38,053 nt of DNA from an uncultured Pelagibacteraceae bacterium. GTDB taxonomy: Bacteria > Pseudomonadota > Alphaproteobacteria > Pelagibacterales > Pelagibacteraceae. Location of the stretch: NCBI GenBank assembly GCA_902511185.1, contig CABXEK010000007.1, positions 1 through 38,053 on the forward strand, read 5' to 3'. Made by a program: the position numbers and the translations under genes. A model generated the notes under the pieces. It worked only from the letters and a program-made list of their open reading frames with translations. It was not told the DNA's origin and ran no database searches. Shown piece by piece: positions 1 to 9,682 of the stretch (the stretch's first letter is position 1; the number at the start of each line of letters is the position of its first letter).

Positions 1-2662
1 CAAATGTATGAAGAATTTCTAATAATTTCTTAATATCGTGTTGATGAAGTCCTGTTGTTGGTTCATCTAAGATATACATTGTTCTTCCAGTTGATCTTTT
101 AGAAAGTTCTTTTGCTAATTTTATTCTTTGAGCCTCTCCACCAGAAAGTGTTGTTGCCTGTTGGCCAATTTTTATATAGCCCAAGCCTACCTTTTTAAGG
201 GTTAAAAGTTTTGTTTTAATATTAGATATATTTTCAAAATACTCACAACCTTCGTCAACTGACATATCTAAAACGTCAGCAATACTTTTATTTTTAAATT
301 TAATTTCTAATGTTTCCCTATTGTATCTAGTACCTTTACATTCATCACATTGAATATAAACGTCTGGTAAAAAGTGCATTTCATATGTGATTACACCATC
401 TCCTTCACATGCCTCACATCTTCCACCTTTTACATTAAATGAAAATCTTCCAGGTTTATACCCTCTGGTTTTAGACTCTGGTAAGCTAGTAAACCAATCT
501 CTTATTGGACCAAATGCTCCTGTATATGTAGCTGGATTTGATCTAGGAGTTCTTCCAATAGGGGATTGATCAATGTCAATAATTTTATCAATTAGTTCAA
601 CTCCTTTGTAACTTTTAAAAGTCTTAGGAGCTTTTCTAGCTTTATTGTTAAGTGTCAAATTTAATGCATGATATAATGTTTGTAGTATTAACGTTGACTT
701 ACCACTACCTGAAACACCAGTAATACAAGTAAAACTTCCTGTTGGAATTTTTAGATTCACATTATTTAAATTATTTCCTGATGCACCATTGATTTCAACA
801 AATCTTCCATTTTTTGCTAATCGTCGGGTTTTAGGAACTTCAATAATCTTTTTATTACATAGATATTGACCAGTTATACTATTTTTATCTTTTTTAATTT
901 CTTCATAGGTTCCTTGTGCAGAAACTTGACCACCGTTAGTTCCTGCTTCTGGTCCCATATCTATAATATGATCAGCGTTTTCCATTGTTTCAGTGTCGTG
1001 CTCAACAACGATTACAGTATTACCTAAGTCTCTTAACCTTTTTAAAGCATTAATAAGTTTAACATTATCTTTTTGATGCAATCCAATTGAAGGTTCATCA
1101 AGAACATATAGTACACCTGTTAGACCTGAGCCAATTTGAGATGCTAACCTAATTCTTTGAGCTTCACCACCCGATAAAGTACCAGACTCTCTAGATAGTG
1201 TTAGATAATCAAGTCCAACATTAAGTAAAAAGTTTAATCTTTCATTAATTTCTTTTAAAACATGTTCTGCAATCTTAAACTGTCTTTTGTCTAGATTTTT
1301 TTCTAATTCTTTAAACCACTTAGCAGCATCTAGAATAGATTTTCTTGTAACTTCACTAATATTGTGATTATCAATTTTAACACATAAAGCTTCTTCTTTA
1401 AGCCTATCTCCATTGCAGCTCTCACAAGCAGAATCAGATTGATATTCTGCTATAGCTTCTCTCTTCCATTCACTATCAGATTCTAAAAATCTTCTTTCAA
1501 GATTATTTATTACTCCTTCGAAAGTTTTTTTATGTGAATATTTTTCATAACCATCATCATAGTTAAATTTAATTTCTTCTTCATCTGAACCATATAAAAT
1601 TACATCTTTAATTTTTTTTGGTAATTTTTTCCATTTTTCATCAAGAGAAAAACCATAATGTTTTGCAATAGATGCTAAAGTTTGAGCATAATATAGAGTA
1701 GTGGATTTGGCCCATGGCTCAATTGCACCATCCGCAATACTTTTTCTCTCATCTGGAATTACTAAATTTGGATCCACATTTAATTTCATTCCAATACCCT
1801 CACATTCTTCACATGCTCCATAGGGACTATTGAAAGAAAAAAGTCTAGGTTCTATTTCTTCGATAGTAAAGCCACTTTCGGGACATGCAAATTTAGTTGA
1901 GTAAATTAGTTTCTCTATTTTTCTAAATTTTTGTGGTAATGTTTCGTCTTCATATTCTACAAAAACTAATCCATTAGATAAATTTACTGCAGTTTCAATA
2001 CTTTCTGCTAATCTGTTTCCTAATTTTGAATTTAACACAATTCTATCTACTAAAACTGAAATATCGTGTTTAAGTTTTTTATCTAGATTTGGAGATTTTT
2101 CGATATCATATAGAACATTATCAATTTTAATTTTTCTAAATCCTCTTCTTTTATAACTTAAAATATCTTTCTTATATTCTCCTTTACGACCTCTAACTAC
2201 AGGTGCATAAATATAAATTGTACTTTTTTTTGGCAGTTTTTTAACTAAGTCTACAATTTGAGTTATTGTTTGAGAGGTAATTGGTTTACCTGTAAATGGT
2301 GAGTATGGGATCCCAGCTCTTGCAAATAAAACTCTCATATAATCATAAATTTCTGTAACTGTTGCTACAGTTGACCTTGGATTCTTAGATGTATTTTTTT
2401 GCTCAATAGCAATAGCAGGACTTAAACCTTCAATGAGATCTACATTAGGTTTTTTCATTTTATCCAAAAACTGTCTTGCATAAGCGGATAGACTTTCGAC
2501 ATATCTTCTTTGACCTTCGGCGTAAATAGTATCAAATGCTAATGATGACTTTCCTGAACCAGATAAGCCAGTTATTACAATAAATTGATCCTTTGGTATT
2601 TCAACAGAAACATTCTTCAAATTATGTTCTTTAGCACCCTTAATAACTATCTTTTTAATCAT
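1..2662 (-). CDS. uvrA: UvrABC excinuclease subunit A (3' end cut off by window edge)
   Basis: Damage-recognition ATPase of nucleotide excision repair, acting with UvrB and UvrC. The reverse strand reads open from the ATG at 2662 to base 1, giving about 887 residues; the family is about 940-950, so only the C-terminal tail is missing. The first Walker A (GLSGSGKSS) is at residues 32-40. The first ABC signature ([13 protein letters not shown]) is followed by LDEPSIGLH. The second Walker A is GVSGSGKST, and the second signature ([13 protein letters not shown]) is followed by LDEPTTGLH near the window edge. The C-terminal zinc module CEAC...CDEC is intact. In the N-terminal zinc module one ligand is serine (CPES instead of CxxC), which I recall as usual in alphaproteobacteria. 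It is divergent from ssb, as in E. coli. Confidence 0.97.
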   Translation of the reverse strand, partial: MIKKIVIKGAKEHNLKNVSVEIPKDQFIVITGLSGSGKSSLAFDTIYAEGQRRYVESLSAYARQFLDKMKKPNVDLIEGLSPAIAIEQKNTSKNPRSTVATVTEIYDYMRVLFARAGIPYSPFTGKPITSQTITQIVDLVKKLPKKSTIYIYAPVVRGRKGEYKKDILSYKRRGFRKIKIDNVLYDIEKSPNLDKKLKHDISVLVDRIVLNSKLGNRLAESIETAVNLSNGLVFVEYEDETLPQKFRKIEKLIYSTKFACPESGFTIEEIEPRLFSFNSPYGACEECEGIGMKLNVDPNLVIPDERKSIADGAIEPWAKSTTLYYAQTLASIAKHYGFSLDEKWKKLPKKIKDVILYGSDEEEIKFNYDDGYEKYSHKKTFEGVINNLERRFLESDSEWKREAIAEYQSDSACESCNGDRLKEEALCVKIDNHNISEVTRKSILDAAKWFKELEKNLDKRQFKIAEHVLKEINERLNFLLNVGLDYLTLSRESGTLSGGEAQRIRLASQIGSGLTGVLYVLDEPSIGLHQKDNVKLINALKRLRDLGNTVIVVEHDTETMENADHIIDMGPEAGTNGGQVSAQGTYEEIKKDKNSITGQYLCNKKIIEVPKTRRLAKNGRFVEINGASGNNLNNVNLKIPTGSFTCITGVSGSGKSTLILQTLYHALNLTLNNKARKAPKTFKSYKGVELIDKIIDIDQSPIGRTPRSNPATYTGAFGPIRDWFTSLPESKTRGYKPGRFSFNVKGGRCEACEGDGVITYEMHFLPDVYIQCDECKGTRYNRETLEIKFKNKSIADVLDMSVDEGCEYFENISNIKTKLLTLKKVGLGYIKIGQQATTLSGGEAQRIKLAKELSKRSTGRTMYILDEPTTGLHQHDIKKLLEILHTF

Positions 2663-2696
2663 ATTTTTTGTTGCTTTGAGTTAATAAAATTAATAT

Positions 2697-2711
2697 TCAC
2701 AAGAATTGTGA
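2697..2711. promoter_or_regulatory. Inverted repeat TCACAA-GAA-TTGTGA between uvrA and ssb
   Basis: A perfect 6-base inverted repeat with a 3-base spacer lies in the 87-base gap between the divergent uvrA and ssb starts. An AT-rich TATAAAT follows it on the plus strand at 2712-2718. In E. coli the equivalent gap carries a LexA box, but this dyad is not the GTTC-N7-GTTC box typical of alphaproteobacterial LexA. It could be an operator for one or both genes or chance; the binding protein is unknown. Confidence 0.35.
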
Positions 2712-2749
2712 TATAAATCTAATTAATAAATTTAACAAATATAAATATT

Positions 2750-3202
2750 ATGGCTGGAAGTTTAAATAAAGTATTATTAATTGGTCGTTTGGGCGCAGAC
2801 CCTGAGATCAAGCAAATGGTTAATGGTAAAAGTGTAGCAAGACTAAGTTTAGCTACAAGTCAAACTTGGAAAGACAAGAACACTGGTGAAAAGAAAGAAA
2901 AGACAGAGTGGCACCGTGTAGTTGTATTTAATGAAGGGTTGGTAAATGTTATTCAACAGTATCTTAAAAAAGGTGCTCAAATTTATGTTGAAGGTCAATT
3001 AACTACTAGAAAGTGGAAAGATGAACAGTCTGGTCAAGACAAGTACTCAACTGAAATTGTTCTTCAAGGTTATAATTCCACTTTAACAATGCTTGGTGGT
3101 GGTAACACTGGCGGAGGAATTCAAAATGACACTACTCAACAAAATAATATTGAGGACTCACCACAAATGTCTAATGATATGGATGACGAAATTCCTTTTT
3201 AA
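2750..3202 (+). CDS. ssb: Single-stranded DNA-binding protein
   Basis: Binds single-stranded DNA during replication, recombination and repair. The 150-residue protein has the OB-fold start ([14 protein letters not shown]), the WHRVVVF strand near residues 54-60 and the [12 protein letters not shown] segment. A Gly/Asn/Gln-rich linker precedes the acidic tip DMDDEIPF, which is the conserved peptide that recruits partner proteins. Length is usual for the family. It is the first gene of a plus-strand run with gyrA five bases downstream, so the two are probably co-transcribed. No clear Shine-Dalgarno sequence precedes the ATG. Confidence 0.97.
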   Translation: MAGSLNKVLLIGRLGADPEIKQMVNGKSVARLSLATSQTWKDKNTGEKKEKTEWHRVVVFNEGLVNVIQQYLKKGAQIYVEGQLTTRKWKDEQSGQDKYSTEIVLQGYNSTLTMLGGGNTGGGIQNDTTQQNNIEDSPQMSNDMDDEIPF

Positions 3203-3207
3203 TATCT

Positions 3208-5787
3208 ATGCAAAAAACTGAAGTTCCTAAAGATAAGAATATTAAGTTAATCTCAATGCATGATGAGATGAGCTCATCATATTTATCTTATGCAATGAGT
3301 GTTATTGTAAGTCGTGCTTTACCTGATGTAAGAGACGGCTTAAAACCAGTGCATAGAAGAATTTTATATGCAATGTACAAAGGTGGTTATGATTGGTCTA
3401 AACAATTTAGAAAATCTGCAAGAATAGTCGGGGATGTAATTGGTAAATATCACCCTCACGGTGACCAATCAGTTTATGATGCACTTGTAAGAATGGTTCA
3501 AGATTTTTCTATGAGTCTACCTTTGGTTCAAGGTCAAGGTAACTTTGGATCAATTGATGGAGATCCAGCTGCAGCCATGAGATATACAGAAACAAGACTC
3601 TCAAAAGTTTCTCAATTTTTAATCGATGATATTGAGAAAGATACAGTATCTTACAAAAGTAACTATGATGAAACTGAAAAAGAACCAACAGTTTTGCCTG
3701 CTCAATATCCTAACCTTTTAGTGAACGGAGCTGGTGGTATTGCGGTAGGTATGGCAACTAGTATTCCGCCTCACAATCTTGGTGAAATAATAAATGGAAC
3801 TTTAGCTTTAATTGATAATAAAGATATTAAGGTAAAAGAATTAATGAAACATATCCCTGGACCTGATTTTCCAACCGGTGGTGTGATAATTGGAAAAGAT
3901 ATTATCAAACAAGGTTATAACAATGGAAGAGGCTCATTTAAGATTAGAGGCGAAGTATCTTTAGAATCATTAAAAAATGGTAGAGATAGATTAGTTATTA
4001 CATCTATTCCATATCAAGTTAACAAGTCAGTATTAAATGAAAGAATTGCGCAACTTGTCAGAGAGAAAAAAATTGAAGGTATTAAAGATATAAGAGATGA
4101 GTCTAATAGAGAAGGTATAAGAGTTGCAATAGATTTAAGAAATGGTGTTGAGCCTGAAACTATTAAAAGACAACTTTATAAAAACACTCAAATTGAAAGT
4201 TCATTTGGTTTTAATACATTAGCGATTGTTGATGGAAAACCTAAAACTTGTAACTTAAAAGATTTTCTAACAAACTTTTTATCTTTTAGAGAAGATGTTG
4301 TCATAAAAAAAACTAAATTTGATTTACAAAAAGCAGAAGAAAGAGCACACATTTTATTAGGATTATCTGTATCAGTAGAAAATTTAGATAAAATAATTAA
4401 GATTATTCGTTCATCAAAAACTCCAGATGATGCCAAACAATCTATATTAAAAACAAAGTGGAAAATAAATAAAACTCAAAAACTTATTTCTTTAGTTGAG
4501 GGTAAAAAAACCAAAAATGTTTATTCTTTATCAGAGCCTCAGGTTACAGCTATATTAGAATTAAGATTACAAAAATTAACAGCTCTTGGAATAAATGAAA
4601 TAGAAGTCGAGATAAAAAAATTAGCTGAATTAATAACTAAATTTAAAAAAATCATATCTTCTAAAAAAGAACTTTTAAAAGTTATTAGTGAAGAACTTAA
4701 AAACATTAAAGAAAAATTTGCAGTTCCAAGAAGAACTAAAATCATAGATGCTGTATTAAACTATGATATTGAAGAGACTATTCAAAAACAATCTGTAATC
4801 ATAACTGTTACATTACAGGGGTATATCAAAAGAGGTTCTTTAGATGGTGTTAAACAACAAAAAAGAGGCGGTAAAGGTAAATCTGGCATTACAACAAGAG
4901 ATCAAGACTCTGTTATTCAGACACTATCTGTTAACACACATACATCTGTACTTTTTTTTTCTACTGAAGGTTTGGTATATAAAATTAAAGCATGGAAAAT
5001 CCCTGAAGGATCAACAACTTCTAAAGGTAAATCATTGTTTAATATTTTACCTTTAAAAAATCATCAATCTATAAGTTCAATAATGCCAATGCCCGAAGAT
5101 GAAACTGAATCTAAAAATTATCAAATAGTTTTTGCAACAGCACAAGGTAAAGTTAGAAAAAATAGCTTGGATGATTTCTCATCAATTAATGCATCTGGTA
5201 AAATAGCAATGAAACTTGATAATAACGATAAAATTGTTGGTGTTAAAATTTGTCAAGATGATCAAGATATTATTTTAAGTACTAAGTTTGGAAAATGTAT
5301 AAGGTTTGAAGCAAAAAAATTAAGAGTGTTTAAAGGTAGATCATCAAAAGGAATTAAAGGTATAGAATTAGCTACAAACGATCAGATAGTTTCATTATCT
5401 GTTATTGATAATGATAAAACAAAGAAAAATGGTAAAAAATCAAAAGATGAAAAATCTGAGATAAAAGCTAAAGAGAAATTTGTATTATCAATAAGCGAAA
5501 ATGGTTTTGGAAAGAAAACCTCTCATACAGACTACAGAGTAACAAATAGGGGCGGCAAAGGTATTATTGGTATTATTAATTCACCAAGGAATGGTAACAT
5601 AACCTCGTCTTTTCCTGTTTTTGAAGGCGACGAAATTCTTATTTCAACTAATAAAGGACGTGTAATAAGAGTTGCTGTCAAAGAGATAAGAACCGCTGGT
5701 AGAAATACCCAGGGTGTAAGAATTATAAAACTATCTGGTGAAGAAAAAGTTGTATCTGCAATTAAAATTGACGATAATCTAATCTAA
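3208..5787 (+). CDS. gyrA: DNA gyrase subunit A
   Basis: Breaking-rejoining subunit of the type II topoisomerase that introduces negative supercoils. The 859 residues cover the N-terminal winged-helix/tower domain, with catalytic Tyr126 in AAMRYTE, and a C-terminal beta-pinwheel. The GyrA box is present as QKRGGKG near residue 550, which separates it from ParC. In the quinolone-binding segment [11 protein letters not shown] the residue matching E. coli Ser83 is Gln87, while Asp87 is kept as Asp91. A lysine-rich insert (about residues 737-758) lies within the C-terminal domain. The stop overlaps the coaD start by one base (TAATG), suggesting translational coupling. Confidence 0.96.
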   Translation: MQKTEVPKDKNIKLISMHDEMSSSYLSYAMSVIVSRALPDVRDGLKPVHRRILYAMYKGGYDWSKQFRKSARIVGDVIGKYHPHGDQSVYDALVRMVQDFSMSLPLVQGQGNFGSIDGDPAAAMRYTETRLSKVSQFLIDDIEKDTVSYKSNYDETEKEPTVLPAQYPNLLVNGAGGIAVGMATSIPPHNLGEIINGTLALIDNKDIKVKELMKHIPGPDFPTGGVIIGKDIIKQGYNNGRGSFKIRGEVSLESLKNGRDRLVITSIPYQVNKSVLNERIAQLVREKKIEGIKDIRDESNREGIRVAIDLRNGVEPETIKRQLYKNTQIESSFGFNTLAIVDGKPKTCNLKDFLTNFLSFREDVVIKKTKFDLQKAEERAHILLGLSVSVENLDKIIKIIRSSKTPDDAKQSILKTKWKINKTQKLISLVEGKKTKNVYSLSEPQVTAILELRLQKLTALGINEIEVEIKKLAELITKFKKIISSKKELLKVISEELKNIKEKFAVPRRTKIIDAVLNYDIEETIQKQSVIITVTLQGYIKRGSLDGVKQQKRGGKGKSGITTRDQDSVIQTLSVNTHTSVLFFSTEGLVYKIKAWKIPEGSTTSKGKSLFNILPLKNHQSISSIMPMPEDETESKNYQIVFATAQGKVRKNSLDDFSSINASGKIAMKLDNNDKIVGVKICQDDQDIILSTKFGKCIRFEAKKLRVFKGRSSKGIKGIELATNDQIVSLSVIDNDKTKKNGKKSKDEKSEIKAKEKFVLSISENGFGKKTSHTDYRVTNRGGKGIIGIINSPRNGNITSSFPVFEGDEILISTNKGRVIRVAVKEIRTAGRNTQGVRIIKLSGEEKVVSAIKIDDNLI

Positions 5788-6281
5788 TGAATAAGGTAGC
5801 CATTTACCCAGGTACGTTTGATCCTATTACCTACGGTCACATAGATGTTATTAGAAAAGCTTTAAAGTTATTTGATAAAATTGTAGTTGGAGTTTCAGAT
5901 GTTAGTAACAAAAACTACCTTTTTAACTTTGAAGAAAGAATTGATATTGTTAACAAAGCGTTATTTAAAGATTTAAATTTAAATAAAAAAAAAATAACCG
6001 TTGTTTCATTCAGTTCTCTTACAACTGATCTATGTAAAAAGTATAAGTCTAATATAATTTTAAGAGGTTTAAGAGCTGTTTCCGACTTTGAATATGAATT
6101 TCAATTAGCTGGCATGAATAGAAAGCTCAATAATAATATTGAAACCATTTTTTTAATGTCTGATGTAGAGAATCAAATAATATCTTCTCGATTTGTTAAG
6201 GAAATTGTAAAATTAAATGGTGATATAAGAAAATTTACTACCAAAAGCACAATTAAATCTTTAAAAGAAAAATATGAGTAA
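5787..6281 (+). CDS. coaD: Phosphopantetheine adenylyltransferase
   Basis: Fourth enzyme of coenzyme A biosynthesis: adenylates 4'-phosphopantetheine using ATP to give dephospho-CoA. The 164-residue length fits the family. The nucleotidyltransferase signature GTFDPITYGH is at residues 9-18 with His18 as the T/HxGH histidine. RGLRAVSDFEYEFQLAGMN and the ISSRFVKEI motif near residues 131-139 are typical of CoaD. It starts on the last base of the gyrA stop and overlaps the following cyclophilin gene by eight bases, so it sits in one operon. Confidence 0.96.
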   Translation: MNKVAIYPGTFDPITYGHIDVIRKALKLFDKIVVGVSDVSNKNYLFNFEERIDIVNKALFKDLNLNKKKITVVSFSSLTTDLCKKYKSNIILRGLRAVSDFEYEFQLAGMNRKLNNNIETIFLMSDVENQIISSRFVKEIVKLNGDIRKFTTKSTIKSLKEKYE

Positions 6282-6834
6282 AATTTTAACAACTATATTT
6301 ATTTTATTTTTTTTATTTACTAATCAATCAATAGCACAGGAGAATATAATGATTTTAAAATTAAAAGATGGTGATGTGAAAATTGAGCTATATGAAGATA
6401 TCGCTCCAAATCATGTTAAAAGAATTAAAGAATTAGCTGATAGCGGAAAATACGACAATGTTGTATTTCATAGAGTTATAGATGGATTTATGGCTCAAAC
6501 TGGAGACGTAAAATTTGGTAATTCAGAATCCAAGGATTTTGATTTAAGAAGAGCTGGAATGGGAGGGTCTGATTTACCAGATTTAAAACAAGAATTTAGC
6601 AGTGTTCCACATGATAGAGGAACTTTATCAATGGCTAGATCTTCTGATCCAGACAGTGCAAATAGTCAATTTTTTATATGTTTTAAATCCGCACCTTTTC
6701 TTGATAGACAATACACAGTATTTGGAAAAGTTTTAGAAGGTATGGAATTTGTTGATAAAATTAAAAGAGGTGATGATAGTAATAACGGTTCAGTATCAGA
6801 TCCAGATAAAATCATTAGTTTTAAATCTCAATAA
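6274..6834 (+). CDS. Cyclophilin-type peptidyl-prolyl cis-trans isomerase, exported
   Basis: Speeds cis-trans isomerisation of Xaa-Pro bonds; here probably a periplasmic folding helper. The first ~21 residues form a signal peptide (hydrophobic ILTTIFILFFLF, then SIAQE). The cyclophilin core follows, with VVFHRVIDGFMAQTGD carrying the catalytic Arg, then SMARSSDPDSANSQFFI and the FGKVLEGMEFVDKI strand. At 186 residues it is a single-domain form. It overlaps coaD by eight bases, and tgt begins nine bases after its stop. Symbol ppiA or ppiB cannot be decided from sequence alone. Confidence 0.93.
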   Translation: MSKILTTIFILFFLFTNQSIAQENIMILKLKDGDVKIELYEDIAPNHVKRIKELADSGKYDNVVFHRVIDGFMAQTGDVKFGNSESKDFDLRRAGMGGSDLPDLKQEFSSVPHDRGTLSMARSSDPDSANSQFFICFKSAPFLDRQYTVFGKVLEGMEFVDKIKRGDDSNNGSVSDPDKIISFKSQ

Positions 6835-6843
6835 TCTCTTTAA

Positions 6844-7956
6844 ATGGCATTAAAAGATTTTGCCTTTAAAGTTTTAAAAAAAGATAAATTTGCTAGGTGT
6901 GGTTTAATTGAAACTCATAGAGGAAATATTAATACACCTGCTTTCATGCCTGTTGGCACACAGGCTACAATAAAAGCTTGTACAATCGATGATATTAAAA
7001 AAACAGGGTCAGAGATAATATTATCAAATACTTATCATTTAATGATTAGACCAGGTGTGGAAAGGGTTCAATCAGCTGGTGGTCTTCACAATTTTATGAA
7101 TTGTGATTTACCCATACTAACAGACTCAGGTGGATTTCAAGTAATGTCTCTATCTAAGCTAAATAAGATTGATAGAGAAAAAGGAGCAATTTTTAATTCG
7201 CATGTTGATGGTAAAAAATTTTTTTTAAGTCCAGAGGAAAGTATTAGAATTCAGTTAGGACTTAATTCAGACATTGTAATGATTATGGATGAATGTCCTA
7301 GAAAATCTAATGAATATGAGCTGATTAAAAAATCAATGGATTTATCTTTATATTGGGCTGAGAGGTCTAAAAAAGCTTTTGGTAAAAACCCTCATAAAGC
7401 TCTATTTGGGATTGTTCAAGGTGGTTTATTTAAAGATCTCAGGATCAAATCGTTAAACGAATTGATTAAAATTGGGTTTGATGGATATGCTATGGGTGGT
7501 TTAGCTGTAGGGGAGACGCAAAACGAAATGTTCAATGTGCTAGATGATGTTAAAGAATATCTTCCAGACGAAAAACCTCATTACTTAATGGGTGTAGGAA
7601 CTCCATCAGATATAATTGGTGCTGTAAAAAGAGGTATTGATATGTTTGATTGTGTCTTACCGACAAGATCAGGTAGAACTGGATTAGCTTTTACGTGGGG
7701 CGGAAGATTAAATATAAAAAATAATAAATATCAAAGAGACAATACTCCATTAGACCCTAATTGTAATAATTTAAATTTAAATAAATATTCAAAAAACTAT
7801 TTAAATCATTTATTCAATACTAACGAGATTTTAGCATCTATGCTTTTAACTCTTCATAATATTAACTTTTATCAAGAGTTAATGTCAGCAATTAGAAAAA
7901 ATATTGAGGAGGGCACTTTTGACGAATTTCATGATAAATACATTAATAAGTTGTAA
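6844..7956 (+). CDS. tgt: Queuine tRNA-ribosyltransferase with degenerate zinc site
   Basis: Exchanges guanine-34 for preQ1 in tRNAs with GUN anticodons, in queuosine synthesis. The 370 residues show the TIM-barrel TGT fold: Asp94 in DSGGFQ, the VQGG loop near residue 192, GGLAVGE near 218-224, and nucleophile Asp269 in FDCVLPTRSGR. The bacterial zinc site is C-x-C-x2-C-x25-H. Here only Cys307 and His338 remain; the middle two cysteines are Asn309 and Leu312. The rest of the C-terminal helix (YSKNYLNHLF, NEILASMLLTLHN) is well kept, so this is not a frameshift. It ends the ssb operon and tRNA-Lys follows. Confidence 0.94.
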   Translation: MALKDFAFKVLKKDKFARCGLIETHRGNINTPAFMPVGTQATIKACTIDDIKKTGSEIILSNTYHLMIRPGVERVQSAGGLHNFMNCDLPILTDSGGFQVMSLSKLNKIDREKGAIFNSHVDGKKFFLSPEESIRIQLGLNSDIVMIMDECPRKSNEYELIKKSMDLSLYWAERSKKAFGKNPHKALFGIVQGGLFKDLRIKSLNELIKIGFDGYAMGGLAVGETQNEMFNVLDDVKEYLPDEKPHYLMGVGTPSDIIGAVKRGIDMFDCVLPTRSGRTGLAFTWGGRLNIKNNKYQRDNTPLDPNCNNLNLNKYSKNYLNHLFNTNEILASMLLTLHNINFYQELMSAIRKNIEEGTFDEFHDKYINKL

Positions 7957-7987
7957 CAGATATACATTTTTTAGTTCAATTTGACGT

Positions 7988-8015
7988 TTGAAAAATCATA
8001 ATAATTCTGTATATA
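7988..8015 (+). promoter_or_regulatory. Probable sigma-70 promoter of tRNA-Lys
   Basis: TTGAAA at 7988-7993 and TATATA at 8010-8015 are separated by 16 bases. The predicted start is near 8022, about 19 bases before the mature tRNA 5' end. The same TTGAAA-N16 layout is seen before tRNA-Pro, which adds support. Confidence 0.5.
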
Positions 8016-8040
8016 ACAACTATTCATTTTGAATATATGT

Positions 8041-8116
<76 letters not shown>

Positions 8117-8123
8117 TTATTCC

Positions 8124-8951
8124 TTAGCTTATAACAATTGGTGGATAATCTAGCACTACATCGTTCATCCATTCATTCAATTTCTTTATTCTATTATCTG
8201 ATGATGGATGTGTGCTCATAAATTCAGGAGGTTCTTTTCCTTTATTAAGTTTTTTCATCCTTTCCCATATCTTAACTGTTTCTCTAATATCATAACCTGA
8301 TAAAGATGAAAAAATCATTCCTAAATAGTCTGCTTCACTTTCTTGTTTTCTTGTAAAAGGATTCATGATTCCAAGTTGAGACAATAAACCAACAGTGTTC
8401 ATTCCTGTTGTTCTGTTAACTTGTGATAACTTACCACCACTAAATATATCAATTAACTGAGTTCCAGTATTTAATAAAGTTGCTCTACTAGCTCTTTCGA
8501 TAGAATGTTTTGCAACTGCGTGCGCAACTTCATGACCCATAACAGCAGCCAGTCCGTTTGTGTTTTTAGTAGCATCAAGAATTCCGGAATAAATAGCAAT
8601 TTTTCCACCTGGCATACACCAAGCATTTCTAACTTTTTTTTTATCAATTAAGATATATTCCCAATCAAAATTTTTGGTAGGATCGTCTAATCCTTCATTA
8701 TCAAAATATTGAGAAATAGAGTCTTCCATTCTTTTCCCAATTTCTTTAATTTCAGCTAGAGTTTTTTTATCTTCACTCATTTTTTCTTTATCTTTAATTT
8801 TTTCATAAATTTGTGCTGCATGAGCATTGAGTTTTGCCTCAGAAACTAGTTTTAGTTGTTTTCTGTCTGTTATTGGTGCTGATGTACACGAGGGCAACAA
8901 AATACTACCACAACCACAACCAACATAAGATAAAAATTTTCTTCTATTCAT
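8124..8951 (-). CDS. M48-family metalloprotease, predicted lipoprotein
   Basis: Zinc endopeptidase of the M48 group (YggG/LoiP-like), expected to act on envelope proteins. The 275-residue product begins MNRRKFLSYVG, a twin-arginine-like signal, ending in the lipobox LLPSC with Cys22 as the lipid site, so it looks like a Tat-exported lipoprotein. The catalytic HEVAH is at residues 140-144, and the third zinc ligand is Glu206 in ESEADYLG. STHPSSDNRIKKL near the C-terminus is typical of the family. It is convergent with tRNA-Lys and divergent from the micro-ORF/DUF502 pair. The exact substrate is unknown. Confidence 0.9.
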   Translation of the reverse strand: MNRRKFLSYVGCGCGSILLPSCTSAPITDRKQLKLVSEAKLNAHAAQIYEKIKDKEKMSEDKKTLAEIKEIGKRMEDSISQYFDNEGLDDPTKNFDWEYILIDKKKVRNAWCMPGGKIAIYSGILDATKNTNGLAAVMGHEVAHAVAKHSIERASRATLLNTGTQLIDIFSGGKLSQVNRTTGMNTVGLLSQLGIMNPFTRKQESEADYLGMIFSSLSGYDIRETVKIWERMKKLNKGKEPPEFMSTHPSSDNRIKKLNEWMNDVVLDYPPIVIS

Positions 8952-8982
8952 TTTAATATATAATTGTTAATATCATTTAATT

Positions 8983-9060
8983 ATGAATCTTAATAATAAA
9001 ATTTTATTAGTTCTATTTATTTTAGCAATAGCATTTGTAGTTTATTCAAGCTTTAATTGA
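8983..9060 (+). CDS. Predicted single-span membrane micro-protein (25 aa)
   Basis: A short frame runs from ATG 8983 to TGA 9058-9060 and encodes 25 residues. After MNLNNK almost all of the rest (ILLVLFILAIAFVVY) is one hydrophobic helix, ending SSFN. It lies in the otherwise unused gap between the M48 gene and the DUF502 gene, and its stop is four bases before the DUF502 start, so coupling is possible. I recognise no family. It could also be a leader ORF or chance, since AT-rich sequence easily gives hydrophobic codons. Confidence 0.4.
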   Translation: MNLNNKILLVLFILAIAFVVYSSFN

Positions 9061-9064
9061 TCTT

Positions 9065-9682
9065 ATGACCAAACAATCTAAAAGAAAATCTTTATCATTA
9101 ACTCTTCGGAATTATTTTATTACTGGTGTTGTTGTTTTAATACCTATTGGTTTTACACTTTATCTTAGCAAGGTATTAATTAGTATATCTTCAAAATTAA
9201 TTCCAAAAAATTTAAACCCAAACCATTATTTACCTTTTGATATACCTGGAATTGAAATTTTAATTTCTATATTTTTGATAACTATAGTGGGCGGTCTTTC
9301 ATTGTCATTTTTTGGTAGAAGAATTTTAAAATTAATTGATGATCTCTTTAAAAGAATTCCTTTTTTAAGAACTGTATATTCAGCTATTGTGCAAATGACT
9401 GAAACTTTTTCTAAATCAGATAATGATAAAAAAAGTGTTGTGCTTATTGAGTATCCTCGAAAAGGTGTTTGGGCCGTTGGATTTGCTACTAAAGAAAACA
9501 GTGGTGAAATGGCTGATAAAACTAAAAAAAAACTAATAAATGTCTTTGTTCCAACTACACCTAATCCTACAAGTGGATTTTTACTAATGTTTCCAATTGA
9601 AGATGTTATTTATTTAAATATGACATTTGAAGAGGCGTCTAAATTTATAGTTTCAGCAGGTACTTCAGATAAAAAGTCTTAA
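9065..9682 (+). CDS. DUF502 family membrane protein
   Basis: Protein of the DUF502 family, function not established. The 205 residues begin with a basic stretch, then a membrane span at about residues 16-34 (YFITGVVVLIPIGFTLYL). A second span lies near 63-83 (IEILISIFLITIVGGLSLSF). A soluble C-terminal domain carries the family signature VFVPTTPNPTSGFL near residues 169-182. The neighbourhood with recG and sdhE is, as I recall, common in alphaproteobacteria. Its 3' end overlaps the convergent recG end by four bases. Confidence 0.88.
   Translation: MTKQSKRKSLSLTLRNYFITGVVVLIPIGFTLYLSKVLISISSKLIPKNLNPNHYLPFDIPGIEILISIFLITIVGGLSLSFFGRRILKLIDDLFKRIPFLRTVYSAIVQMTETFSKSDNDKKSVVLIEYPRKGVWAVGFATKENSGEMADKTKKKLINVFVPTTPNPTSGFLLMFPIEDVIYLNMTFEEASKFIVSAGTSDKKS

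Noticed and set aside
1840..1900. Loss of one zinc ligand in the first UvrA zinc module (CPES) as a novelty.
   Set aside because: I recall the same Cys-to-Ser pattern from many alphaproteobacterial UvrA proteins, so it is probably lineage-typical; recorded only in the feature entry.
1..2662. Short plus-strand frame at 387-569 within uvrA as a gene.
   Set aside because: It is antisense to a highly conserved part of uvrA, has no family resemblance and no translation signal.
4188..5056. Three further frames on both strands inside gyrA.
   Set aside because: They are out-of-frame shadows of an unbroken, well-conserved gyrA.
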